Of a DNA stretch of 64,000 nt, positions 27,527 to 35,718 are shown one piece after another. How positions within the stretch are numbered: the first letter of the stretch is position 1; every line of letters begins with the position of its first letter. Where the stretch lies: assembly GCA_949300515.1 (NCBI GenBank), contig CASGEP010000008.1, positions 33,310 to 97,309 of the forward strand. Reading direction: 5' to 3'. The DNA comes from an uncultured bacterium. Lineage in GTDB: Bacteria > Cyanobacteriota > Vampirovibrionia > Gastranaerophilales > Gastranaerophilaceae. The translations under genes and the position numbers were made by a program. The notes beneath the pieces are model-generated. The model did no database searches, was not told the DNA's origin, and saw only the letters and a list, made by a program, of their open reading frames with translations.

Positions 27527-30190
27527 ATGACAACACAAAAACGTGTATGGCTTTTCAGAGAAGGCAACGCCGATATGCGCAACTTACTCGGCGGAAAAGG
27601 AGCCAATCTTGCCGAGATGACAAATGCAGGTCTGCCCGTTCCTCCGGGGCTGACAATTACCACCGAAACATGTATGGAATACATTAATTCGGGTAATAAA
27701 ATGCCTGAGGGGGTTATGGATGAAGTAAAAGCAGCCCTTAAAGATGTTGAACAACAAACAGGCAAAAAATTCGGCGACAGCGAAAATCCGCTTTTGGTTT
27801 CGGTTCGCTCGGGCGCAAGACTTTCCATGCCGGGTATGATGGAAACAATTTTGAACCTCGGCATGAACGATGAAACAGTTCAAGGTATGATTAAACTTAC
27901 CAACAATCCTCGTTTTTGTTATGACTCATACCGCAGATTTTTAACAATGTTCGGCTCTGTTGCATGGGATATTGAAAGAACTAAATTTGAAGAATATATT
28001 GACAAAATTAAAGAACAAAAAGGCTTAAAACAAGATACGGAATTAAGCGCAGATGATTGGAAATCGCTCATCGAGCCTTATAAAGAGTTAATCAAAAAAG
28101 AAACAGGAAAAGATTTCCCGCAAGACCCCATGATACAGCTTCAGGAAGCAATTGAGGCGGTATTTAGAAGCTGGAATATCCCCCGTGCGGTTGCATACCG
28201 TAACCACTACAAAATCGACCACAGCTACGGTACAGCCGTAAACGTTCAAACAATGGTATTCGGCAACATGGGTGACGACTGTGCAACAGGTGTTTCATTC
28301 ACAAGAAACCCCTCAACAGGTGAAAATGAATTCTACGGCGAATATTTAACAAATGCGCAGGGCGAAGACGTTGTTGCAGGCATCAGAACACCTAAACCCA
28401 TCAGCGAACTTCAAAACGAAATGCCCGAACTTTACAAACAGTACGTTGAAATCGCCAAAAACCTTGAAAAACACTACAAAGATGTTCAGGATATGGAATT
28501 TACGATTGAACGCGGCAAATTATACGTTCTGCAAACAAGAAACGGTAAAAGAACTGCTGCTGCTGCTGTAAGATGCGCCGTTGAAATGGAAAAAGAAGGC
28601 ATAATCACAAAAGAACGCGCAATTTCTCTTGTTGATCCTTACCAATTGTATCAACTCTTGTTGCCCTCTTTTGACCCCAAAGCCAAAAAAGAAGCTCACA
28701 AAATCGCTCAGGGTCTTGCAGCTTCTCCGGGTGCCGCTGTAGGTAAAATCGTTTTTGATACTGACGAAGCTGCTAAACGCGGTGCTGACGGCGAAAAAGT
28801 TATCTTAGTCAGAATTGAAACATGCCCCGATGATATCCACGGCATGATTGCTTCTCAAGGTGTATTAACACTCAGAGGCGGTATGACTTCTCACGCTGCA
28901 GTTGTTGCAAAAGGCATGGGCAAACCCTGTGTTGCAGGCTGCGAAGATTTAAAAATCGACCTTGCAAACAAAACTTTAACCGCAGGTGACGGCGCAGTTT
29001 ACAAAGAAAACGACATCATCTCGCTTGACGGCGGTACGGGTGAAGTTATGGCAGGGGAAGTTAAAACTCACCATGCAGATATGGATGAAAACTTTGAAAC
29101 ACTGTTCAGATGGGTTGATGAAACCAAAAAACTTACGGTAAGAGCTAATGCCGACACCCCGACAGATGTTATAAACGCTGTTAAATTGGGCGCTCAAGGT
29201 GTTGGTCTTTGCCGTACGGAACATATGTTTATGGATCCTCAAAGACTTCCCTGGGTTCAAAAAATGATTATCGCAGGAACTCCCGAAGCAAGAAAAGAAG
29301 CTCTTGATAAACTTTTACCAATGCAATATCAAGACTTTGTCGACATGTTCAGAGCACTGAACGGACTTCCGATGACAATTCGTCTGCTGGATCCTCCGCT
29401 TCATGAATTCTTACCCGACAAAGAAAGCTTAATCGAACAAGTTGCGACCCTTAAGGCTCAAGGCAAAGACTACAAAAAAGAGGAAGACCTGCTTCATGTT
29501 GTTGAAAACTTGAGCGAATCTAACCCGATGATGGGCTTAAGAGGCTGCCGTTTGGGTCTTATGTTCCCTGAAATTAACGAAATGCAAGTAAGAGCAATAT
29601 TTATGGCAGCATGCGACCTTAAAAAAGAAGGTTTAGAAGTTAAGCCTGAGGTTATGATTCCTCTTGTATCTCACGTTAACGAGCTTAGAATTGACCGCGA
29701 ACTTTTAGAGCGCGTAGCTCATGAAGTAATGGAAGAAAAAGGCGTTGATGTAGATTATATGTTCGGTACAATGATTGAAATTCCGCGTGCGGCGCTTACT
29801 GCGGATGAAATCGCCCAATACGCTCAATTCTTCTCATTCGGTACAAACGACCTGACACAAATGACTTTCGGCTTCTCGCGCGACGATGCGGAAGGTAAAT
29901 TCTTAAATAAATACGTTGAAGAAAAAATCCTGCCGCGCAACCCGTTTGAATCGCTTGATCAGGTTGGCGTAGGTCAGTTAATGCAAATCGCTTTAGATAA
30001 AGCGCTTAAAGTAAGACCTGACTTAAAACGCGGCATTTGCGGCGAACACGGCGGCGATCCGGATTCGGTTAAATTCTGCCACAGAATAGGCTTGAATTAC
30101 GTTTCCTGCTCTCCGTTTAGAGTTCCGCAGGCGAGACTGGCTGCAGCTCAGGCGGTAATTGAAGAAAAAAGCAACCTTGTTTTAGTGTAA
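27527..30190 (+). CDS. ppdK: Pyruvate, phosphate dikinase
   Basis: 887-residue PPDK, which interconverts pyruvate + ATP + Pi and phosphoenolpyruvate + AMP + PPi. The N-terminal ATP-grasp domain begins VWLFREGNADMRNLLGGKGA. The central phosphohistidine domain holds the catalytic His in LRGGMTSHAAVVAKGMGKPC. The C-terminal TIM barrel ends with FGTNDLTQMTFGFSRDD and the catalytic cysteine in GICGEHGGDP. Complete. A consensus AAAGGAG site precedes the ATG. With the PPi-driven pump at 42.5 kb, it suggests PPi-linked energy metabolism. Confidence 0.97.
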   Translation: MTTQKRVWLFREGNADMRNLLGGKGANLAEMTNAGLPVPPGLTITTETCMEYINSGNKMPEGVMDEVKAALKDVEQQTGKKFGDSENPLLVSVRSGARLSMPGMMETILNLGMNDETVQGMIKLTNNPRFCYDSYRRFLTMFGSVAWDIERTKFEEYIDKIKEQKGLKQDTELSADDWKSLIEPYKELIKKETGKDFPQDPMIQLQEAIEAVFRSWNIPRAVAYRNHYKIDHSYGTAVNVQTMVFGNMGDDCATGVSFTRNPSTGENEFYGEYLTNAQGEDVVAGIRTPKPISELQNEMPELYKQYVEIAKNLEKHYKDVQDMEFTIERGKLYVLQTRNGKRTAAAAVRCAVEMEKEGIITKERAISLVDPYQLYQLLLPSFDPKAKKEAHKIAQGLAASPGAAVGKIVFDTDEAAKRGADGEKVILVRIETCPDDIHGMIASQGVLTLRGGMTSHAAVVAKGMGKPCVAGCEDLKIDLANKTLTAGDGAVYKENDIISLDGGTGEVMAGEVKTHHADMDENFETLFRWVDETKKLTVRANADTPTDVINAVKLGAQGVGLCRTEHMFMDPQRLPWVQKMIIAGTPEARKEALDKLLPMQYQDFVDMFRALNGLPMTIRLLDPPLHEFLPDKESLIEQVATLKAQGKDYKKEEDLLHVVENLSESNPMMGLRGCRLGLMFPEINEMQVRAIFMAACDLKKEGLEVKPEVMIPLVSHVNELRIDRELLERVAHEVMEEKGVDVDYMFGTMIEIPRAALTADEIAQYAQFFSFGTNDLTQMTFGFSRDDAEGKFLNKYVEEKILPRNPFESLDQVGVGQLMQIALDKALKVRPDLKRGICGEHGGDPDSVKFCHRIGLNYVSCSPFRVPQARLAAAQAVIEEKSNLVLV

Positions 30191-30222
30191 AAAATAACAC
30201 TAAATAAGATAATACAAGCTTA

Positions 30223-30249
30223 ATGCCCGCAAATGCGGGCATTAAGTGT
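30223..30249 (+). terminator. Probable terminator after ppdK
   Basis: Stem AATGCCCGC / GCGGGCATT with an AAAT loop, about 33 nt after the stop. The T-tract is offset (aagtgttttt), so termination may be imperfect. Confidence 0.65.
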
Positions 30250-30322
30250 TTTTGCACAAAAGTAAACTTACAATTTTAACACAAAATGCCCGGGTAGAAA
30301 ATATATGCTATAATTTTGTTTA

Positions 30323-31680
30323 ATGGATGAAAGTTTAGAGTTAAAAATTCAAAACCTGAAAACAAAAGCTTTTAACACCCTTGAAAATACGCAGAAAATA
30401 CGCAGTTGTACGGGTTTAAGGGTGCAGTGTCAAAACTTTTAGGTTTGACTGTGGAAGTTAAGCTTCCGGGGCTTAAAATCGGTGATTTGTGCTATATTCA
30501 AACATACACCGGCGAAAAAAAAGCCGCCGAAGTCGTCGCCTTTAAGGGCGACAGCGCACAGCTTCTTTTACTTTACGACGGGGAAGGTATCGGACAGGGC
30601 AGTCTGGTTGAAACAACAGGCGGACCGATTATGCTTCCGGTGGGAGAATTTTTACTGGGCAGGCTTATAAACCCTCTCGGGGAGCCGTTGGACGGGCGTC
30701 CGCTTGATATTACAAATGCCAAGTATATGAACATAAACGGAACAATTCCCGATGCCTTTCACCGCCCGATAATCAAAGACCCTATTTCAACGGGGATAAG
30801 GGTTATAGACTCTCTTTTAACCATGGGTCAGGGACAGCGTATGGGGCTGTTTGCAGGCTCAGGGGTGGGTAAATCTACCATGCTCGGTATGATTGCAAGA
30901 AACTCCGAGGCTGAAATTAACGTTATGGCGCTCATTGGCGAACGCGGACGTGAAGTAAAAGAGTTTATTGAAAATTCCCTCGGTCCCGAGGGTATGAAAC
31001 GCTCGGTAATTGTCTGCTCGACGGGCGACCAGCCGCCCTTAATCAGGCAAAAAGCTCTCCTTGCAGCCACTACGGTCTGCGAATATTTCAGAGATCAGGG
31101 CAAAAAAGTATTTCTTATGACAGATACAGTCACCCGCTGTGCTATGGCAGGGCGCGAAGTCGGTCTTTCCATCGGCGAACCGCCTACCATGAAAGGCTAT
31201 CCGCCTTCAATATTTTCATGGCTGCAAAGGGCGCTTGAGCGCACGGGAAACTCTGAAAAAGGCTCCATAACAGCACTTTATACCGTTCTTATGGAAGGGG
31301 ACGACATAACAGACCCCGTTGTTGATACGGTAAGGGGTATTGTTGACGGGCACATTTTCCTCTCGCGTAAAGTTGCCGAGATGAACCACTACCCCGCAAT
31401 TGACCCTCTCGGCTCTATTTCAAGGCTATTTACCGAAATTACCGACAAAGAACATCAGGAAGCCGCACAAAAAATGCGCAGACTGCTGGCAATGTATCGC
31501 GAAAATAAGGACCTTATTGAAGTAGGCATGTATCAGGCGGGCTCAAACCCTAAACTGGACATTGCAATTGAACTTATGCCGCAAATTAACGCCTTTTTGC
31601 AGCAAAAAGTTTCAGACACCGTTACCATGGAAACAACGATAAAAACCCTGAAAGATATGATGAGAGGGGTAGAAGTCTAG
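30323..31680 (+). pseudogene. fliI: Flagellar export ATPase FliI with N-terminal frameshift
   Basis: FliI/YscN-type ATPase that powers flagellar type III export. The long frame from 30406 includes Walker A LFAGSGVGKSTMLGMIARN, Walker B VFLMTDTVTRCAMAGREVGL and the DTVRGIVDGHIFLSR segment, all intact. The natural start is probably ATG 30323 (MDESLELKIQNLKTKAFNTL). An 11-nt sequence, aaaatacgcag, is tandemly duplicated at 30384-30394 and 30395-30405 and throws the frame. With one copy removed, the frames join into 448 residues, typical for FliI. TATAAT 8 nt before ATG 30323 suggests a leaderless message. As it stands, only a start near 30406 or 30427 could yield protein, without a visible ribosome site. 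Confidence 0.85.
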
Positions 31681-31801
31681 ACTTTTTACATTTTTTGGAT
31701 ATGTTGCCGTCTTAAAATTTACTATGCAAAATATTTTTTATCCGCAAAAATTTTAATTTATGTGTTTTATCCCTAACACAACACAAAATACAGAGGGAAA
31801 A

Positions 31802-32569
31802 ATGCAAATATTACCTATCGGATTATTTAACGGCGCAAATCAAAGCTTCAAAGGCAATTCCATACCCATACACAGCCACAGAAACTACAAAGGTAAATCA
31901 AAAGAAGATACTTTTAGCAGAACCCGCACGGCACGGCAAACATCCCCTATAAGTTTAGAGGACAAAGAAAGCGTGCAAAAAGAGATAAACAGCGCCGCAC
32001 AAAGTATTAAAACTAAATTTGAACAGGTGTCTAAAGAAGCCCGCGAAATGTACAGACAGATGGAAAGAACGCGCAAACAGGCAGGCGGCGCAGTTCCCTG
32101 CGGCATGATTTTAAGAAAAATATCCTCCGATGAAACACAGGAAGTTCTCGAGGAGCTTTCGGATAGCGGAAACATCACAAGAAGAACTACCATTATAAAC
32201 AACGACGGCAACGTTTTGTACACTATTGAAGAAGGTATAAGAACACTTCCCGACGGCACAAAGGAAATAGCAAAAAAAGCCGCTTTCAGAAACTCGCAGC
32301 CCCTTTTCTATGCTCAAAACCACAGAATACTTCCGGACGGCTCGGAAACATTCGACAAAAAAGCAGATTTCAGATTTGGAGAGCCTTCATACTATCTTGA
32401 GGGCTACGAAAAACTCAAAGACGGTACACTGAGGCGCGATTTAGAGATAGAGTGCACGGGAAAACACCCGTCATACTATCTGGAAGGCTTTGAAAGGCTC
32501 GGCGACGGCACCATAAAACTCAGAAAAGAAATCTATTTTAAAGACAAAAAAGTATTTGTGGGCGAATAA
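31802..32569 (+). CDS. Repeat-rich protein with MxILPI...FKG N-terminus
   Basis: 255 residues from ATG 31802, chosen because GAGGG precedes it and because the N-terminus MQILPIGLFNGANQSFKG matches the paralogue downstream. Residues about 50-90 are helical. The C-terminal half contains roughly four repeats of about 30 residues with the pattern Y-x-EG-x-x-x-L-x-DG-T-x-x-x-x-K-x-x-F (as in LEGFERLGDGTIKLRKEIYF), reminiscent of MORN/YwqK-type beta repeats. No classical signal peptide. Function unknown; adjacent to a larger paralogue with the same layout. Confidence 0.75.
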   Translation: MQILPIGLFNGANQSFKGNSIPIHSHRNYKGKSKEDTFSRTRTARQTSPISLEDKESVQKEINSAAQSIKTKFEQVSKEAREMYRQMERTRKQAGGAVPCGMILRKISSDETQEVLEELSDSGNITRRTTIINNDGNVLYTIEEGIRTLPDGTKEIAKKAAFRNSQPLFYAQNHRILPDGSETFDKKADFRFGEPSYYLEGYEKLKDGTLRRDLEIECTGKHPSYYLEGFERLGDGTIKLRKEIYFKDKKVFVGE

Positions 32570-32665
32570 ATTTTTTCCGCAAAAAAACAGTGTATTTAAA
32601 AACAAAAAGTAATAAAATAATAAATGTAATTTTTAGCATGACAACACAAAAAAGGGAGAGATAAA

Positions 32666-33829
32666 ATGCGCATATTGCCGATTAAACTACCTAACAGCCA
32701 AAATATTTCTTTTGGCACTTTAAACAAAGAAACAAAGCCGACACAAGAAACACCCTCACAAACAGACACAAACGACTCCGCAAGGGCGCTTGAGCTTTTA
32801 GCAATAAGCAACCGGGCGCAAATAAATAAAACACCCGCAGAAGTAAAAAAAGCTCTTGATAATTTTAGAGAAACAAACAAAAACGCAAAAGCCGTTTCCC
32901 AAAGTGCCGCAGAGGAAGCACAAACAGTTTTGCAGGCAGCAGCAGAGCAGATTGAAAAAATCCTTGCGGACTCAAAAAAAATATATGGCGAAATAAACAA
33001 ATACCCCTATTACACAAACGGCGAAACGATGGAAGATATCAGTTTAAGCAACAATACCTCAAGAAAAACAACCTTTTTTCCCTACAGCAATATGATAGTT
33101 GCACAGGAAGGAACATTTAGAAATTCAGGTAATCAGGGAGAATACGACAGAAAATTTTACTTCCTCAACGGCATGCTTCAAGAGTATCTGGAAGGCTTTA
33201 GAACATATCCCGACGGCACAAAAGAATACTCAAAGAGAATAGAATTTGTAAACGGCGAACCCCATCGCTACTTTGAAGGCTGTACAATACACCCCGACGG
33301 CACAAAAGAATACTCAAAGAGAATAGAGTATACAAACTGCGAACCCTACTCATACACTGAAAACGAAACAACAGGCAGGGACGGCATAAGCAGGTTTGCA
33401 AAAGGCTTTTACTTTGAGGACGGACTTATGCGCAAATACATAGAGAATTACCAAAGTTTTGCCGCCGCCGATACACAAAGCAATACACAAAGCGGAAGCC
33501 AAAATTCAACAGCAAAAAAGATATCAAGAATTATTGATTTTAAAGACGGACAACTCAACTCTTATATGGAAGATGTTAAATTGTCTGAGAATTATTCAAA
33601 AAGAGCCGCAAGGATGATTGAATATGAAAACGGACAGCCGAGCATTTACAAAGAAGGAAATAAAATCAGCCCCAAAAGAAAAGAGCGGAGCGCCGCAATA
33701 GTTAAATTTGACAAAAATGCAGAGCCGATTTGGTACTCACGGGGCAATTTTGAAGATTTATACCGCAACAGCTTTTTTGCCAAAAAATACATATGCTCAA
33801 ACGGCAGCTGGATAAAAGTCGTAAGATAA
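32666..33829 (+). CDS. Larger paralogue of the preceding repeat protein
   Basis: 387 residues beginning MRILPIKLPNSQNISFG, the same N-terminal style as its neighbour, then a helical, Ala-rich coiled segment (about 40-110) and six or more repeats such as YPDGTKEYSKRIEFVNGEPH and IHPDGTKEYSKRIEYTNCEP. Two adjacent repeats are nearly identical at the DNA level (about 33210-33245 and 33295-33330), implying recent repeat duplication. AGGGAG lies upstream of the ATG. It probably folds as an extended beta-repeat stack; cellular location and partner unknown. Confidence 0.75.
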   Translation: MRILPIKLPNSQNISFGTLNKETKPTQETPSQTDTNDSARALELLAISNRAQINKTPAEVKKALDNFRETNKNAKAVSQSAAEEAQTVLQAAAEQIEKILADSKKIYGEINKYPYYTNGETMEDISLSNNTSRKTTFFPYSNMIVAQEGTFRNSGNQGEYDRKFYFLNGMLQEYLEGFRTYPDGTKEYSKRIEFVNGEPHRYFEGCTIHPDGTKEYSKRIEYTNCEPYSYTENETTGRDGISRFAKGFYFEDGLMRKYIENYQSFAAADTQSNTQSGSQNSTAKKISRIIDFKDGQLNSYMEDVKLSENYSKRAARMIEYENGQPSIYKEGNKISPKRKERSAAIVKFDKNAEPIWYSRGNFEDLYRNSFFAKKYICSNGSWIKVVR

Positions 33830-33841
33830 AACCCCAATAAA

Positions 33842-33866
33842 AAAAGCCGTCTTAAAAGGCGGCTAC
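33842..33866. terminator. Hairpin after repeat-protein genes
   Basis: Stem AGCCGTCTT / AAGGCGGCT (one G-T pair) 13 nt after the stop. The T-rich tail lies on the minus-strand side (seven T), so it would work best on leftward transcripts; it may act in both directions. The rest of the gap to 34016 shows only a -10 element for the next gene. Confidence 0.5.
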
Positions 33867-34004
33867 TAGACTTGGGGAGGAGGTTTTGAGTTAGGACTTA
33901 AATGTCCTTATGTTATTCTTAACGGCTCATATTTTAAAACCTTTAGACATATCATCCAAACGTACTAATTTTTCAAAAAAGTTCAATATTTACGCGTGTT
34001 TTGC

Positions 34005-34010
34005 TAGAAT
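34005..34010 (+). promoter_or_regulatory. -10 element for a leaderless hydrolase-fold gene
   Basis: TAGAAT, with TTCAAT 17 bp upstream, ends 6 nt before the ATG at 34017; there is no Shine-Dalgarno sequence. Confidence 0.5.
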
Positions 34011-34016
34011 AATATT

Positions 34017-34793
34017 ATGAAGAAATTTTTTGCACTTTTGTTGATACTGGTTTTTTCTTTCACAATTTTGGGCGCAAGCTCGGCAGAGAAAAAGAAAAAA
34101 ACCAGAAAGCCAAAAACCAAAACAAAAATAGAATTTGAAGTAAAAGACGGGTTTTTACTCGTGGGAGATTTGTATTTTTCCCCGCAGAGAAAGCCACCCT
34201 GCCCGCTTGTAATTTTGCTGCACTCTTTCGGCTCAAAATCAAGCGACTGGGGTGACCTTGGCGAAACGCTCAGACAAAACAACTACAACGTTCTGGCTCT
34301 TGATTTAAGGGGGCATGGCAAAAGTGTTTATACTAAAAATCTGCGCTTTAAATCCCGAATGAACTTTGAAAAAGAGGACTGGGTAAAATACCCCATTGAT
34401 GTCATAAGTTCAATAGATTACATTAAAAAGAACTACCCGCAGATAAATGCGGATGAAGTATACCTTGTAGGAGCGGATTTAGGAGCAAACAGCGCCGTTC
34501 TTGCCGCTTCAATCATGAAAATAAAACCTAAAAAAATGGTCTTAATCTCGCCTTACGTTTCATTTAAAAACCTTGATATAGCGCTTGTTGTACCAAAACT
34601 CGCGGATATTCCCATGATGGTTATGGCTTCTCGCGCCGACAGGTACTCCTACTCCCAGTCGGATATAATCTATCGCCTCATACATTCACAAAAAGTTTTA
34701 AAACTCTACGACGAGGGCGGCTCTGGAAATTTACTTTTAAAGCGCAATCCCGACTCTTATGATGAGATTGTAAAGTACATTTCGGGCAAATAG
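34017..34793 (+). CDS. Exported alpha/beta-hydrolase-fold protein, atypical triad
   Basis: 258 residues with an N-terminal signal peptide or membrane anchor (MKKFFALLLILVFSFTILGA) and a strongly basic Lys-rich stretch. An alpha/beta-hydrolase fold follows: oxyanion segment LVILLHSFGSKSSDW, LALDLRGHGKSVYTK, and nucleophile elbow VGADLGANSAVL. The elbow has Asp where Ser is usual, and the expected catalytic His region (EGGSGNLLLKR) has none. It may use Asp or have lost catalysis. Likely outside the cytoplasmic membrane. Substrate unknown. Confidence 0.75.
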   Translation: MKKFFALLLILVFSFTILGASSAEKKKKTRKPKTKTKIEFEVKDGFLLVGDLYFSPQRKPPCPLVILLHSFGSKSSDWGDLGETLRQNNYNVLALDLRGHGKSVYTKNLRFKSRMNFEKEDWVKYPIDVISSIDYIKKNYPQINADEVYLVGADLGANSAVLAASIMKIKPKKMVLISPYVSFKNLDIALVVPKLADIPMMVMASRADRYSYSQSDIIYRLIHSQKVLKLYDEGGSGNLLLKRNPDSYDEIVKYISGK

Positions 34794-34851
34794 ATGATTT
34801 AAAAAGCTCCGCAAGCTTATATAGTATTCAATATGGCACGGGGAGCAGAGT

Positions 34852-35718
34852 ATGGCAGGAAATCTAAAAAAGAAACTTGAAGTAAAAGAAGGCGGTTTAA
34901 GAGTTGTTAAAGCGCCAAAAACAAAGCCGTACAACGATATTGACCTTAATAACTGGAAAATGTATTCGCATATTAAAACAGGCTCTCTCTGGGAGTTTGC
35001 TTCGCGCGATAAATCAAACGGACACAGCTACGACTACCATGGCAACTATATCCCCCAGATTGCAACCCAGCTTTTTGAACGTTTCACAAAAAAAGACGAC
35101 ATCATTTTAGATTTGTTTTTCGGCTCGGGCACGTCGGGCATTGAAGCGCTTAATATGGAAAGAAGATGTATCGGGGTAGAGCTTAAAGAAGATATGGTTG
35201 ATTACGTATCTGAAAAATTTACAAAGCGCGAACTTGTTTCAAAAGTGAATATAATCTGTGCCGACAGCGCATCCGAAGCCGCAAAAGAAAAAATTGAAGC
35301 CCGCCTTGAGATTATGGGTAAAAAAGCGGCACAGTTCCTTGTTTTGCACCCTCCGTATGACGATATTATAAAATTCAGCGACAAAAAAGAAGATTTATCA
35401 AACTGCGAAACAACGGAAGAATTTTACGAACTTTTCAAAAAAGTTGCAAAAAACGGCTATGACCTGCTTGAAAATAAACGCTTCGCCGCCCTTATAATAG
35501 GCGATAAATACGCAAACTCACGCCTTGTGAATTTAAGTTTTGAATGCCAAAGGCGCATGGAGGAGTTAGGCTTTATCACAAAAGCTGTTATTGTGAAAAA
35601 TATCACGGGCAACGAAAAAGCAAAAGGCAAACAAGCAAACCTCTGGCGCTACAGAGCATTAGCGGGCGGGTTTTATACTTTTGATCATGAATACATTATG
35701 GTCTTTCAAAAGTTATAG
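34852..35718 (+). CDS. Orphan DNA adenine/cytosine-N4 methyltransferase
   Basis: 288 residues with an AdoMet-binding motif DLFFGSGTSGIEALN (about 85-99), acidic motif GVELKEDMV, and a catalytic loop LHPPYDDIIKFS (about 164-175), where the usual Asp/Ser/Asn is His. N-terminal and C-terminal regions (WRYRALAGGFYTFDHEYIMV) resemble N6/N4 DNA methylases. No restriction nuclease or specificity subunit is adjacent, so it is probably solitary (regulatory or protective) or methylates something else. A GGGGAG site lies 8 nt before the ATG. It converges with and overlaps the next gene by 6 nt. Confidence 0.75.
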   Translation: MAGNLKKKLEVKEGGLRVVKAPKTKPYNDIDLNNWKMYSHIKTGSLWEFASRDKSNGHSYDYHGNYIPQIATQLFERFTKKDDIILDLFFGSGTSGIEALNMERRCIGVELKEDMVDYVSEKFTKRELVSKVNIICADSASEAAKEKIEARLEIMGKKAAQFLVLHPPYDDIIKFSDKKEDLSNCETTEEFYELFKKVAKNGYDLLENKRFAALIIGDKYANSRLVNLSFECQRRMEELGFITKAVIVKNITGNEKAKGKQANLWRYRALAGGFYTFDHEYIMVFQKL

